Counted from the first letter of the stretch, positions 41,419-50,697 are shown. The stretch: 64,000 nucleotides of DNA from Halomonas sp. A40-4 (GCF_015767635.1 NZ_CP065230.1:1240001-1304000); one strand, 5' to 3'. A program made the numbers and translations. The notes: generated by a model not told the origin, from the sequence alone.

Positions 41419-42879
41419 ATGTTGAAGACGACGGACTTTCCGCCACAACAGGCCCTCATTGGTGGTGATTGGGTGAATTCCGCCACCACGCTGGAGGTAG
41501 AGGCACCTGCCACGGGGGAGCCATTGACACGCATTGCGCGCTGTCAGCCAGACCATGTAGATGCCGCGGTAAAGGCAGCGCAGCAGTCTTTTTCCGGCCA
41601 GTCAGGTGAATGGGCCAGTTGGTCCGCCCGCCAACGCAGTGAATGGTTACTTCGTTTCGCCGATACTATCGAAGGGCATCAGGAACAGCTGGCGCAGCTT
41701 GAGTGTGCCGACACCGGTAAGCCCATGGCACAGGCCAAGGGCGATATTGCTGCCTGCGCCCGCTATTTTCGCTTCTACGGTGGTGCGGCTGACAAGCTGC
41801 ATGGTGAAACCATTCCTTTTGAAACCGATTTCGCCGTGATGACGCTGCGCGAGCCTTACGGTGTTTGCGCCCAGATTATTCCCTGGAACTACCCGTCACA
41901 GATTTTTGGACGCTGTGTGGCGGCAGCGTTGGCGGCTGGAAATACGATTGTGCTCAAACCGGCGGAAGACGCCTGTTTAAGCGTTCTACGCTTGGCGGAG
42001 CTGGCCGTGGATCATGGTTTACCCGCCGGTGCGCTTAACGTGGTGCCAGGGCTTGGCTCTGAGGCGGGGGCTGCGTTGGCGTCACACCCTGATATTGATC
42101 ATCTCTCTTTTACGGGGTCGCCTGAAACGGGTACGCACGTCGCCCAAGCGGCCGCGCAGCATCATGTTCCTGTGACATTGGAGTTGGGGGGCAAATCGCC
42201 TCAATTGGTGTTTGCGGATGCGGATCTCGATGCGGCGCTTCCCGCCGTCATCAAAGGGATTATTCAAAACGCTGGGCAGACGTGTTCAGCGGGCAGCCGC
42301 CTCCTGGTTCAGCGCGAGATCGCCGATAGCGTCGTCGCGAATCTTTGTGAGCGCTTCGCTGCCCTGCGCTGTGATGCAGGTGAAGCGGATGCTGACTGTG
42401 GCCCGCTGATCAATGCGCGTCAGAAAGCCAAGCTGGAAGAACGTCTGGCCGCCGCCAAAGCGGATGGCATCCGCGTGGCGGCAATGGGGCAGTTGGCACC
42501 CAATGCACCCACTGGCGGTCATTTCGTACTTCCTCAACTGCTTACGGATATCCCCAAAGGGCATGAAGTGCTTCACGAGGAGTTGTTTGGCCCTGTGCTG
42601 GTGGTGCAGGTGTTTGAAGATGAAGCAGAAGCTCTCGCATTGGCCAACGCCACGGATTTTGGCCTGTGCGCCGGTATATGGACCCGCGATGGTGGTCGCC
42701 AGCTACGCTTGGCCAAAGGCATTCGCAGCGGCCAGGTATTCGTCAATAACTACGGGGCCGCCGGGGGCGTGGAGCTTCCTTTCGGCGGCGTTGGCCGCTC
42801 TGGCCATGGCCGGGAGAAAGGCTTTGAGGGCTTGCGCAGCTATACACGGATCAAGACCGTCGCGATCAAGCACAACTAG
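41419..42879 (+). CDS. Aldehyde dehydrogenase family protein
   Basis: 486 residues. Standard NAD(P)-dependent aldehyde dehydrogenase: IIPWNYPSQIF (with the catalytic Asn), LELGGKSPQ (general-base Glu), the nucleophilic Cys in NAGQTCSAGSR, and ELFGPVLVVQVF. ACAGGAG stands before the ATG. Family members oxidise a broad range of aldehydes. Located within the tetronate gene set, it may oxidise a C4 sugar aldehyde (threose or erythrose) to the acid that LtnD or DenD uses, or a related semialdehyde. This is inferred from context only. Confidence 0.9.
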   Translation: MLKTTDFPPQQALIGGDWVNSATTLEVEAPATGEPLTRIARCQPDHVDAAVKAAQQSFSGQSGEWASWSARQRSEWLLRFADTIEGHQEQLAQLECADTGKPMAQAKGDIAACARYFRFYGGAADKLHGETIPFETDFAVMTLREPYGVCAQIIPWNYPSQIFGRCVAAALAAGNTIVLKPAEDACLSVLRLAELAVDHGLPAGALNVVPGLGSEAGAALASHPDIDHLSFTGSPETGTHVAQAAAQHHVPVTLELGGKSPQLVFADADLDAALPAVIKGIIQNAGQTCSAGSRLLVQREIADSVVANLCERFAALRCDAGEADADCGPLINARQKAKLEERLAAAKADGIRVAAMGQLAPNAPTGGHFVLPQLLTDIPKGHEVLHEELFGPVLVVQVFEDEAEALALANATDFGLCAGIWTRDGGRQLRLAKGIRSGQVFVNNYGAAGGVELPFGGVGRSGHGREKGFEGLRSYTRIKTVAIKHN

Positions 42880-42909
42880 GATGTCAGCAATATAAATGGA
42901 GCGATAACA

Positions 42910-43785
42910 ATGACAACATCTCGACAGGTAGGCATTGTCGGTGTGGGCCTGATGGGCCATGGTATTGCCAATAGCCTGCTGCGTGCAGGCCATGAGGTCA
43001 GCTTTCTTGAACATCCAGGTAATCAGCCTGTGGATGATCTCATGGCAGCCGGTGCCATCCCGCTGAGTTCGGGCCGGGAAGTAGCACAAAATGCAGAGGT
43101 GGTGATTTTATGCGTCACCGGATCGCCGCAAGTAGAAGCGGTGCTCTTTGAGCCCAACGGCGTTCTGGAAGGCTTAAAGCCCGGCAGTGTCGTCGTCGAC
43201 TGTTCTACCGCACTACCCAGTTCGACAGAAACAGTGGCAGCCAGGGTGGTGGCGGCAGGTGGCCGGTTTATGGATGCGGCGATGACGCGTACCCCTAAAG
43301 AAGCGGAAGAGGGACGGCTTAATCTGATTGTCGGCGCCCCGACGGCGTTATTCGATGAAACCCTGCCACTACTGCAGGGGTTTGCCGAAAACATTGCCCA
43401 TGCTGGGGACGTAGGCGCCGGGCATACGCTAAAGCTACTGCATAACTTTGTGTCGTTGGGCTTTTCGGCGGTGCTGGCCGAGGCCACGGCTGCTTCTCGC
43501 AAGGCGGGTATTAGCGACAGCGCGCTGTTGGAAGTGCTGGGAGCGGGTGGCGGAGGAGGCGTTGTACTGGAGCGACTGCGCCCTTATATCGTTGGCAATG
43601 ACCCCTCGGGTTTCAAGTTCACCGTTGCCAATGCCACTAAAGACCTGGGTTACTATCACACCATGACCAACGAACTGGGGGTGGAGCGTGGCGTTGCCGA
43701 GGCAGTTCATGCCCTTTATACGTCTATCGACGACACGACAGCGGCTGTGCCGGAGGTGATCGGTGTTCTGGAGAAGCGAACTTAG
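42910..43785 (+). CDS. NAD(P)-dependent beta-hydroxyacid dehydrogenase
   Basis: 291 residues with GGAG upstream. Family motifs: GIVGVGLMGHGIANSLL at the N-terminus, FMDAAMTRTPKEAEEGRLNL at the substrate site, and the catalytic lysine region GAGHTLKLLHNFVSLG. It is a second member of the LtnD family in the same operon, but with AAMTRTP instead of DAPISGG, so a different substrate is expected, for instance another C3-C4 hydroxyacid produced or used by the aldehyde dehydrogenase. The operon appears to end here with a GC-rich hairpin at 43803-43822. Confidence 0.87.
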   Translation: MTTSRQVGIVGVGLMGHGIANSLLRAGHEVSFLEHPGNQPVDDLMAAGAIPLSSGREVAQNAEVVILCVTGSPQVEAVLFEPNGVLEGLKPGSVVVDCSTALPSSTETVAARVVAAGGRFMDAAMTRTPKEAEEGRLNLIVGAPTALFDETLPLLQGFAENIAHAGDVGAGHTLKLLHNFVSLGFSAVLAEATAASRKAGISDSALLEVLGAGGGGGVVLERLRPYIVGNDPSGFKFTVANATKDLGYYHTMTNELGVERGVAEAVHALYTSIDDTTAAVPEVIGVLEKRT

Positions 43786-43802
43786 CCTGATTATGCGGAA
43801 AG

Positions 43803-43822
43803 CTCCGCCCCGTCGGGCGGAG
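43803..43822 (+). terminator. Hairpin at the end of the tetronate operon
   Basis: CTCCGCCC (43803-43810) and GGGCGGAG (43815-43822) form an 8-bp GC-rich stem with a CGTC loop, 17 bp after the last stop. A T-run is absent (AAAAA follows), so termination is plausible but not certain. Confidence 0.5.
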
Positions 43823-43983
43823 GCATCCAAAAATAGCAGATGCTGTCCATATGGTTTGAATGCATGCGTTGAAAAGGGTGGCCTGCAGGGTTAGAGCAAT
43901 CCTTTCCTCAATCAGTGGCTTATTTCTCTGTGTATGTGGCAGGGGAGTGATAAGCTGGCGGTTATGGTGGTCGAGGAGCGGAT

Positions 43984-44604
43984 ATGCATCAGATGAAAAC
44001 AGGTTTCAGGCTAACGTTGGTTGGCATCATGTTATCCACCATGACACTGCTTGTTGGCTGTGGTGGCGGGGATGAGCAGGCTGCGGACGAACAGGCGCGC
44101 GAGACGGCAGAAACGATTGCCCAAGAAGAAGCCGCGAGTCGTGAAGCCCAGGCGCAGAGCGAGAAGACTGAGGAAGTTGAGCCGTTGGACGTTCGAATCC
44201 TCGTCTCGGCGTCGATCGGCTCAGATCGTCGCTTGCAGGTAGAAGGTGAAACCAACCTGCCCGATGGCGCTCAGTTGCAAGTGATTGTCGAGCGCGAACT
44301 GAGCCGCGTGCGCTGGCGCGAGCGGGTCGATGTTGAGCAAGGGCAGTTTGTCGCTGGGCCGTTCGGCCCTGGTAGTGGTCTGCCGGACGGTGGCTATAGC
44401 GTCAGCGTGGAGCTGTCCGAAGCCACCGTTCAACCCGAATCTGTGCAGCAACGCATCGGTGAAAAAGGCGAGTACCTGACGGGTGAATTGATTACTCAAT
44501 CCCGCCATGGCCTAGGCCAGATTGCCACTTACACCACACGCTTTATGGTCGGCAACCAGCCCAGACAGTCACGGGGTGACGCAGAGTTACTCCAGACGCC
44601 TTGA
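43984..44604 (+). CDS. Putative lipoprotein of unknown function
   Basis: 206 residues with GAGGAG upstream. The N-terminus is a lipoprotein signal: hydrophobic stretch then LLVGC with the lipidated Cys26, followed by GGGDEQ, so not an obvious inner-membrane retention Asp at +2. Residues 30-65 are a Glu/Ala/Gln-rich, probably helical linker. The C-terminal 130 residues look like a beta-sandwich (LQVEGETNLPDGAQLQVIVER, VAGPFGPGSGLPDGGYSVSVEL), of the kind seen in extracellular carbohydrate- or peptidoglycan-associated proteins. No known family was recognised. It converges on the XRE regulator gene 8 bp away. Confidence 0.8.
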   Translation: MHQMKTGFRLTLVGIMLSTMTLLVGCGGGDEQAADEQARETAETIAQEEAASREAQAQSEKTEEVEPLDVRILVSASIGSDRRLQVEGETNLPDGAQLQVIVERELSRVRWRERVDVEQGQFVAGPFGPGSGLPDGGYSVSVELSEATVQPESVQQRIGEKGEYLTGELITQSRHGLGQIATYTTRFMVGNQPRQSRGDAELLQTP

Positions 44605-44612
44605 AATACTCG

Positions 44613-45137
44613 TCAGGCGGAGCGCCAATGCGCTAACAGTACAGCTTGAATAGAGGCGTCGCTGGTCGCTTTGCTTAACTGTTTAAAGTGAAGCTTGCCG
44701 TCCTGCTCCACCAGGTATAGGCCGGTCTTGTGGAAGACATGGGTTGGGCCCAGCAGGAGTAAATCGCCCGGTTTGGCAGGTGTAAAGTCGCTACCCGGCT
44801 CTGGTGTCACCATGATGCATGGGGCTTTCCAGTTGGCCTTGAGCGGTAAGTGATCGGGCACGGTCATGGCCGTTGACTGCACCTGCTCCCACGGTAGCGG
44901 TCCTTCGTGACTTAACGTCAACAAGAGTGGAGCGCTGTCACCCTCAAGCAATGTGGCGAGCGAGCAATCCAGAGATTCGGCGAGTGCCACCAGACGCTCA
45001 TGGCCGATTTGCTTGATGGCTCCGGACTCCCAATAAGAAATGGTGACATCCGATACGCCAACTTTACGTGCAAGGGCAGCTTTGTTGAGCTTGGCCCTAA
45101 GCCGCAGTTGCTTGATACGTGAGCCTAGCGATTCCAT
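44613..45137 (-). CDS. XRE-family transcriptional regulator with C-terminal S24/LexA-like domain
   Basis: 174 residues. Residues about 4-62 form an XRE/Cro helix-turn-helix (SRIKQLRLRAKLNKAALARKVGVSDVTISYWESG). The C-terminal part (MVTPEPGSDFTPAKPGDLLLLGP, then GLYLVEQDGKLHFKQLS) has the strand order of the S24 LexA/CI-like domain, but the catalytic Ser and Lys motifs are not evident, so autoproteolysis is not expected. Such repressors often control single operons or stress functions. It is divergent from gltX with 277 bp in between; a link to gltX is not implied. Confidence 0.82.
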   Translation of the reverse strand: MESLGSRIKQLRLRAKLNKAALARKVGVSDVTISYWESGAIKQIGHERLVALAESLDCSLATLLEGDSAPLLLTLSHEGPLPWEQVQSTAMTVPDHLPLKANWKAPCIMVTPEPGSDFTPAKPGDLLLLGPTHVFHKTGLYLVEQDGKLHFKQLSKATSDASIQAVLLAHWRSA

Positions 45138-45375
45138 TTCGTTTTCCCGTCGATGAGCAGCGTCGCTCGTTTAAAAATGTCCATCAAACCGATGGCGTTA
45201 AAATAGATTCTCTGCTGAAAACAGGGCCTGAATTCAGGTGGTCCGCACCACGACATACTAAGCGATTGTGCAATAACGCGCATTTTTTTCCAGACAACGT
45301 TTATTTAACCCACATGTGACGCTTTCTGACGGGAGTCGTTCCCTACGCGATGGTGTTGGTTAAGCACTGGGTGCG

Positions 45376-45381
45376 TATAAT
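45376..45381 (+). promoter_or_regulatory. Candidate -10 element of gltX
   Basis: A consensus TATAAT lies 34 bp before the gltX ATG, with an imperfect -35 (GTTGGT-like) upstream at shorter-than-ideal spacing. AAAGGA upstream of the ATG is the ribosome site. Confidence 0.5.
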
Positions 45382-45414
45382 ATCGCCACGCTTTATTGCC
45401 AAAAGGACGCTCCA

Positions 45415-46893
45415 ATGACCGTACGTACCCGAATTGCGCCATCGCCGACGGGAGATCCCCATGTTGGTACGGCGTATATTGCGCTGTTTAACCTATGTTT
45501 CGCACGTCAGCACGGCGGCCAGTTTATCCTGCGCATCGAAGACACCGACCGGGTGCGCTCCACACCAGAATCGGAACAGATGATTCTGGATTCGCTGCGC
45601 TGGTTGGGTCTTGAGTGGGATGAAGGTCCGGATGTGGGAGGGCCGCATGGTCCGTATCGGCAAAGCGAGCGTGGCGATATTTACGCGCAATATGCCCAGC
45701 AACTGCTGGATGACGGGCACGCGTTCAAGTGCTATCGCACCAGCGAAGAACTGGATGAGCTGCGCGAGGGACGTAAGGCTGCCGGCATGCAGTTAGCATT
45801 AAAGCCTGCCGATCTGGCTTTGGATGAAGCTGAAGCGGCGCGTCGGGCGGCAGAAGGCTGGCCCTTTGTGGTGCGTATGCAGGTGCCAAACGACGGCGTG
45901 TGCGTGGTGGGTGACATGCTGCGTGGCAACATTGAAGTGGACTGGGCACAGGTAGACGCGCAGATTCTGCTCAAATCGGATGGCATGCCCACTTACCATC
46001 TGGCCAATGTGGTGGACGACCATTTGATGGGCATTACCCATGTGCTGCGGGGTGAGGAGTGGATCAATTCTGCCCCCAAACACCAGCTGCTTTACGAGTA
46101 CTTCGGTTGGGAGATGCCGCAGCTTTGCCACATGCCGCTGTTGCGTAACCCGGATAAGTCGAAGCTTTCAAAGCGCAAGAATCCGACCTCGATTAATTAC
46201 TACCGCCGCATGGGGTTTCTACCCCAGGCTGTGACCAACTACCTGGGTCGAATGGGTTGGTCGATGCCCGACGAGCGTGAAAAGTTCAGCCTTGTGGAAA
46301 TGATGGAAGCCTTCGATGTTCAGCGTGTCTCCTTGGGCGGGCCGGTGTTCGATCTGGAAAAGCTGACCTGGCTGAACGGGGTTTACATCCGCGAAGACCT
46401 TGATGACGACGGGTTACTGATGGCACTGCGTGAGTGGGCCTTTAATGAAGACTACGTAAAGCAGATCCTGCCGCAGATTCGCCCGCGTATCGAAACCCTT
46501 GCCCAGGCGACGCCATTGGCAGGGCACTTCTTCTCCGGCTTGCCCGATCTGAAAGAGCAGGACTTCGACAGCGTCAAGCTGGAAAAAGACGATTTGGTCA
46601 AGCTGCTGCAATTCCTGGTCTGGCGTTTTGAAGTGGTGCCAGCGTGGCATAAAGAGGCCCTGCTTGAAGAAGTTAAGACATTGGCCGGGCACTTTGATCT
46701 GAAAATGAAGGCTTTCCTGGCACCTGTGTTCATCGCCATTACCGGTAGTAGTACAAGTACATCGGTGATGGATGCGATGGCGATTCTAGGTTCAGACGTG
46801 ACGCGGGCAAGGCTCCGCCATGCGATTGAGGTGCTTGGCGGCGTTTCCAAGAAGCAGGCCAAGCGTCTTGAGAAAGAGTTTCGCGATCTATAA
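45415..46893 (+). CDS. gltX: Glutamate--tRNA ligase
   Basis: 492 residues, standard class I GluRS. HIGH-like signature [19 protein letters not shown] near the N-terminus, [10 protein letters not shown], and the KMSKS-equivalent [18 protein letters not shown]. The C-terminal helical anticodon-binding domain is complete ([15 protein letters not shown]...). It charges tRNA-Glu with glutamate in the cytoplasm. The tRNA-Glu(UUC) gene lies just downstream at 47100, next to tRNA-Ala, a common arrangement in gammaproteobacteria. Confidence 0.98.
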   Translation: MTVRTRIAPSPTGDPHVGTAYIALFNLCFARQHGGQFILRIEDTDRVRSTPESEQMILDSLRWLGLEWDEGPDVGGPHGPYRQSERGDIYAQYAQQLLDDGHAFKCYRTSEELDELREGRKAAGMQLALKPADLALDEAEAARRAAEGWPFVVRMQVPNDGVCVVGDMLRGNIEVDWAQVDAQILLKSDGMPTYHLANVVDDHLMGITHVLRGEEWINSAPKHQLLYEYFGWEMPQLCHMPLLRNPDKSKLSKRKNPTSINYYRRMGFLPQAVTNYLGRMGWSMPDEREKFSLVEMMEAFDVQRVSLGGPVFDLEKLTWLNGVYIREDLDDDGLLMALREWAFNEDYVKQILPQIRPRIETLAQATPLAGHFFSGLPDLKEQDFDSVKLEKDDLVKLLQFLVWRFEVVPAWHKEALLEEVKTLAGHFDLKMKAFLAPVFIAITGSSTSTSVMDAMAILGSDVTRARLRHAIEVLGGVSKKQAKRLEKEFRDL

Positions 46894-46937
46894 GAACCGC
46901 CCATTATAATAGCCCAAACATTTTGGTATTTTCTTGG

Positions 46938-46966
46938 TTGACGAAGGCGAGCGTAATCAGTAATAT
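46938..46966 (+). promoter_or_regulatory. Promoter of the tRNA-Ala/tRNA-Glu pair
   Basis: TTGACG at 46938-46943 and TAATAT at 46961-46966 are separated by 17 bp, a sigma-70 arrangement ending about 20 bp before the first tRNA. Confidence 0.6.
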
Positions 46967-46987
46967 ACGCCCGTCTTCGCGACACGT

Positions 46988-47063
46988 GGGGCCTTAGCTC
47001 AGCTGGGAGAGCGCAACACTGGCAGTGTTGAGGTCAGCGGTTCGATCCCGCTAGGCTCCACCA
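46988..47063 (+). tRNA. tRNA-Ala (anticodon GGC)
   Basis: 76-nt cloverleaf with encoded CCA. Acceptor arms GGGGCCT and AGGCTCC pair with the G3-U70 wobble that marks tRNA-Ala. D arm AGCTCAGCTGGGAGAGC, anticodon loop with GGC, T arm GCGGTTCGATCCCGC. Confidence 0.97.
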
Positions 47064-47099
47064 ATATTGACTTCGTCATACGCGAAGTGCGCTTGATAC

Positions 47100-47175
47100 G
47101 TCCCATTCGTCTAGTGGTCCAGGACACCGCCCTTTCACGGCGGTAACAGGGGTTCGAACCCCCTATGGGACGCCA
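47100..47175 (+). tRNA. tRNA-Glu (anticodon TTC)
   Basis: 76-nt cloverleaf with encoded CCA: acceptor GTCCCAT/ATGGGAC, anticodon loop CTTTCAC with TTC in the centre, and T arm GGGGTTCGAACCCCC. It is 36 bp after tRNA-Ala, probably in the same transcript. Confidence 0.97.
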
Positions 47176-47560
47176 CCATGTTTCTGCATTATCCCTTCCT
47201 TACTGGTAGCGCTATAAAGCCCATTTGATGTGCTTACCCATGTCTATGCCTCGCTGTTTTATAACCCTCATTATGTGCTGAAAATACGCTGATTCAGGGT
47301 ATTTTGTACTTGACTTGTCCACTTTTGCGTTTTTGTGAAACAGGTTGTGCACAACCCCGCGATGCGAGTGCGCTAAATCATTGTTTTATCATTATTTGTT
47401 TAAAAACAGTAACTTGCGCAAGGTTAAAAAATGACCAATTTAAGACGTCCCCGCTAATCATGGCGATTGTGGGACGTTTTCTAGTGGTTGTGAACAGGGT
47501 TATCCACAGATAGTGTGGAAAACCCTGGCGAGGTTAGCGGAGGGGTGAAAAGTCAAGCAT
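47176..47560. other. Gene-free spacer with palindrome and DnaA-box-like site
   Basis: 385 bp after tRNA-Glu with no supported gene. It includes TGGTAGCGCTATAA at 47204-47217 (12 of 14 matches to the LacI-type operator at 14435), a 14-bp perfect palindrome GGTTGTGCACAACC at 47343-47356, and a consensus DnaA box TTATCCACA at 47500-47508. No confident terminator for the tRNA transcript was found. Confidence 0.5.
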
Positions 47561-48442
47561 CTATTGCACTTTGCGCAGCCGTTTTAGCAGCGATGAGGTA
47601 TCCCAGCGGCCGCCGCCGAGTCGTTGCACATCGGCATAAAATTGATCCACCAGGGCAGTCACTGGCAAGGTGGCGTCAAAGTGGCGCGCTTGGGATAAAC
47701 AGATAGCAAGGTCCTTGCGCATCCAGTCCACTGCGAAGCCATGTTCGTATTCGTCGGCAATCATCGTTTTGTGGCGATTCTCCATTTGCCATGAGCCCGC
47801 GGCACCTTTGGATACCACATCGATGACCTGTTGCTGATCAAGGCCGGCCTGCTCTGCAAAATGCAAGCCCTCGGCCAGGCCCTGGACCAGCCCCGCGATG
47901 CAGATCTGGTTGACCATTTTGGTCAACTGCCCGCTGCTGGCATCGCCTACCAGTGTCACGGCGCGGGCGTAGTGATCAAGAACGGGCTCTACGATATCGA
48001 AGTGGGCTTGTTGGCCGCCGCACATGATGGTCAGCGCCCCCTTTTCTGCACCCTGCTGGCCGCCTGATACGGGGGCGTCGAGAAAGGCGATACCCTGTTG
48101 GCGGCAGGCGGTATCAAGCTCCAGGGCCAGGTCCGCCGATGCGGTGGTGTGATCAACCAGAAAGCTGCCGTCCGCCATGCCTTGGAGCACGCCGTTTTCC
48201 CCGGTTGTCACCTGTCTCACATCGTCATCGTTGCCGACGCAGACCAGGACGAGATCTGCGCCTTCGGCGGCTTCGCGAGGCGTGGCGTGGGCGCTGCCTC
48301 CGTATTCGCTTACCCAGGCGTCAGCTTTGCTGCTGGTGCGGTTGTAAACACGTGTGGTGAGCCCTTGTTTGGCAAGGTGCCCCGCCATGGGATAGCCCAT
48401 AACGCCTAGACCGATAAATGCGACTGTCTTGATCGTAGCCAT
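47561..48442 (-). CDS. NAD(P)-dependent 2-hydroxy-3-oxopropionate reductase/3-hydroxyisobutyrate dehydrogenase family protein
   Basis: 293 residues. Beta-hydroxyacid dehydrogenase motifs: AFIGLGVMGYPMAGHLAKQG (nucleotide binding), FLDAPVSGGQQGAEKGALTIM (substrate), and GQLTKMVNQICIAG (catalytic Lys). It resembles tartronate semialdehyde reductase (GarR/GlxR) and 3-hydroxyisobutyrate dehydrogenase. It is monocistronic here, between the tRNA genes and gltA, so no pathway can be assigned. It is the third such dehydrogenase in the window, with the DAPVSGG motif as in LtnD. Confidence 0.88.
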   Translation of the reverse strand: MATIKTVAFIGLGVMGYPMAGHLAKQGLTTRVYNRTSSKADAWVSEYGGSAHATPREAAEGADLVLVCVGNDDDVRQVTTGENGVLQGMADGSFLVDHTTASADLALELDTACRQQGIAFLDAPVSGGQQGAEKGALTIMCGGQQAHFDIVEPVLDHYARAVTLVGDASSGQLTKMVNQICIAGLVQGLAEGLHFAEQAGLDQQQVIDVVSKGAAGSWQMENRHKTMIADEYEHGFAVDWMRKDLAICLSQARHFDATLPVTALVDQFYADVQRLGGGRWDTSSLLKRLRKVQ

Positions 48443-48491
48443 AAATCACCTGATTGTTGATGTGTTGTGAATTAATGATGGCAGAAATACA

Positions 48492-48515
48492 AAAGGCCAC
48501 CCTGGGGCGGCCTTT
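48492..48515 (-). terminator. Rho-independent terminator of gltA
   Basis: On the minus strand, AAAGGCC and GGCCTTT (48509-48515 and 48492-48498) form a stem around a loop that can itself pair (GCCCCAGGGT), followed by TTGTATTT. It lies 31 bp after the gltA stop. Confidence 0.75.
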
Positions 48516-48545
48516 GTATGCTCATTTCACTCTGCGTAACGCGGC

Positions 48546-49832
48546 TTACTTTTTAGGGTAGTCGCGTTGCTCGTGGCCAACGTAAAGCTGGCGAGGACGA
48601 CCGATCTTGTAGCTTTCGCTGAGCATCTCGTTCCAGTGCGAGATCCAGCCGATGGTGCGTGATACCGCAAAGATCACCGTGAACATGTTTCTCGGCACAC
48701 CCATGGCCTTCAGGATGATGCCTGAATAGAAATCGACGTTCGGGTACAGCTTGCGCTCGATGAAGTAGTCATCTTCAAGGGCGATCTGCTCCAGGCGCTT
48801 GGCGATCTTGAGCTGCGGGTCATCTGCCATGCCCAGCTCGGCCAGTACTTCGTCGCAGGTCTCTTTCATGACCTTCGCACGCGGGTCGAAGTTGCGATAA
48901 ACGCGGTGACCAAAGCCCATCAGCTTGAACGGGTCGTCTTTATCCTTGGCTTTATCAACAAAGCGCTGGATATTTTCTTCGGACTCGTCGCCGATTTCGT
49001 CGAGCATCGCCAGTACCGCTTCGTTGGCGCCGCCGTGCGCTGGTCCCCATAGAGCCGCAATGCCGGCACTGATGCAAGCGAAGGGGTTGGCGCCGGTTGA
49101 GCCTGCCAGGCGAACAGTGGAGGTAGACGCGTTTTGCTCGTGATCCGCATGCAGCATAAAGATGCGGTCCATGGCTTTAGCGTACACCGGGTTGATTTTG
49201 TACTCTTCGCAGGGGTTGCTGAACATCATGTAGAGGAAGTTCTCTGCATAGCTCAGCTCATTGCGTGGATAGTTGAACGGCTGACCGATGTTGTACTTGT
49301 ACGACATCGCGGCGATCGTCGGCATCTTGGCGATCAAGCGAATAGCGCTAATCTCGCGGTCTTCTTCTTTGGTGATGTCCATGTGGTCGTGGTAGAAAGC
49401 CGCTAGACCGCCGACAACACCACACAGGATCGACATCGGGTGCGCGTCGCGACGAAACCCTTTAAAGAAGTTGTTGATCTGGTCGTGGACCATGGTGTGA
49501 TTACGGATGCGCGACTCGAAATCTGCATACTGCTTGTCGTCAGGTAGGTCACCGAACAGCAGGGTGTAGCACATTTCAACGAAATTGGACTCTTTCGCCA
49601 GTTGGTCAATGGGATAGCCGCGGTGTAGCAACACGCCCTTGCCACCATCGATGTAGGTAATGGCAGACTGGCAGGAAGAGGTGGCCATGAAGCCTGGGTC
49701 GTAGGTAAACAGGCCCTCGGCACCCAGGGCGCGAACGTCGATAACGTCTGGGCCAAGTGAGCCGGAGTACATCGGTAGTTCGATCGTTTTATCTAGACCG
49801 TCTACCGTTAATGTTGCTTTCCTGTCAGCCAT
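48546..49832 (-). CDS. gltA: Citrate synthase (type II, hexameric)
   Basis: 428 residues with AAAGGAGG before the ATG. The N-terminal beta domain ([20 protein letters not shown]) is typical of the NADH-regulated gammaproteobacterial enzyme. Catalytic motifs: [19 protein letters not shown] (His), [10 protein letters not shown] (His) and [15 protein letters not shown], with the catalytic Asp later (VDFYSGIIL). It condenses acetyl-CoA with oxaloacetate in the cytoplasm. Divergent from sdhCDAB, the usual arrangement. Confidence 0.98.
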   Translation of the reverse strand: MADRKATLTVDGLDKTIELPMYSGSLGPDVIDVRALGAEGLFTYDPGFMATSSCQSAITYIDGGKGVLLHRGYPIDQLAKESNFVEMCYTLLFGDLPDDKQYADFESRIRNHTMVHDQINNFFKGFRRDAHPMSILCGVVGGLAAFYHDHMDITKEEDREISAIRLIAKMPTIAAMSYKYNIGQPFNYPRNELSYAENFLYMMFSNPCEEYKINPVYAKAMDRIFMLHADHEQNASTSTVRLAGSTGANPFACISAGIAALWGPAHGGANEAVLAMLDEIGDESEENIQRFVDKAKDKDDPFKLMGFGHRVYRNFDPRAKVMKETCDEVLAELGMADDPQLKIAKRLEQIALEDDYFIERKLYPNVDFYSGIILKAMGVPRNMFTVIFAVSRTIGWISHWNEMLSESYKIGRPRQLYVGHEQRDYPKK

Positions 49833-49907
49833 GCTGGCCTCCTTTCGAGTTCGGGTTGGGACGTAAAGTCGGTGCTGCGCATACCGCGCCGGCGAAAAGG
49901 CCTGCCC

Positions 49908-49935
49908 ACTATAGAAGCGTGCGTCATTTTGTCAA
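49908..49935 (-). promoter_or_regulatory. gltA promoter
   Basis: On the minus strand a consensus TTGACA (49930-49935) and TATAGT (49908-49913) are separated by 16 bp, about 75 bp before the gltA start. A strong sigma-70 promoter. Confidence 0.8.
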
Positions 49936-50319
49936 TTAGCCCTATCGCTAGGTATGCTTGTACAGTGTGTGTTGTCTTGGTTAATAATTGTCCATGGTTG
50001 ACGTGTCGCTTTGAGCGGAAAATGTTATCTCAGGGATAATACGTTAACCTGCTTACTAACGAGCTTGCTTACCGACACTATAGCGATGCTGCGATGCAAA
50101 ATCGACTCACAATACGGAGTTTTTTCTTGCACAATGGTCGAGTAAAGCCTTAGTTCGGTTTGTCAGCGGGGGCTAAGCTTCTTATAATCTCTGGCGCACG
50201 ACCGGTAGGTTGGTGGTCGTGCCAGACTTGGCAACGGCCGAGCCCCTTCCAGTAATCACTGCCCGCTCGGGCTATGCCCGACCTGTCGCAGAGCGGGCCA
50301 ATAAGAGTGTGTATAAGCC
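49936..50319. other. gltA-sdhC divergent spacer
   Basis: 384 bp that must hold the sdhC promoter and leader. TTGACG at 49998-50003 is a possible -35 with a poor -10 (spacing 19 or more). No gene, repeat or clear regulatory motif was seen. GC content falls between about 49920 and 50110. Confidence 0.4.
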
Positions 50320-50697
50320 GTGAATAGCAAACGACCCGTAAATTTAGACCTGACGACGATACACTTTCCACTCCCGGCATTGACGTCGATTGCACACCGC
50401 ATCACCGGTGTCATCCTCTTTGTTGGCCTCATTTTCGCTTTCTGGGCACTCGGTAAATCGCTGTCTTCACCGGCAGGCTTTGATGCCGTTAGTAGTGCCC
50501 TGGCCAATAACTTTTTCGCCAAGTTCGTGGCTTGGGGCCTGTTATCGGCGCTGGCGTTTCATTTCGTCGCGGGCATTAAACACCTGCTGATGGATGTAAA
50601 CATAGGCGTAACGCTCGAGGGCGGTGTGAAAAAAGCGCAAATCACGGTGGTGGTAAGCGCGATTCTGATTATTCTGGCAGGAGTCTGGGTATGGTAA
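50320..50697 (+). CDS. sdhC: Succinate dehydrogenase cytochrome b556 subunit
   Basis: 125 residues from a GTG. Three membrane helices; the motif SIAHRITGVILF holds the conserved Ser and Arg of the quinone site, and the heme-ligand His is in HFVAGIKHLLMD. Part of complex II in the inner membrane, passing electrons from the SdhB iron-sulfur clusters to ubiquinone. Overlaps sdhD by 7 bp. Confidence 0.95.
   Translation: MNSKRPVNLDLTTIHFPLPALTSIAHRITGVILFVGLIFAFWALGKSLSSPAGFDAVSSALANNFFAKFVAWGLLSALAFHFVAGIKHLLMDVNIGVTLEGGVKKAQITVVVSAILIILAGVWVW

Noticed and set aside
17059..43785. Treating the three accessory catabolic loci as a single mobile island.
   Set aside because: No integrase, transposase, direct repeats or tRNA-flanked junctions were found; composition is similar to the core genes except at AT-rich promoters.
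47304..47513. 69-codon frame in the spacer after tRNA-Glu.
   Set aside because: No ribosome site, no conservation signal, and it runs through the palindrome and DnaA-box region.
47561..48442. Assigning the GarR-like gene to a glycerate or glyoxylate pathway.
   Set aside because: No glyoxylate carboligase, aldolase or kinase gene is adjacent; the family is too broad to name a substrate.
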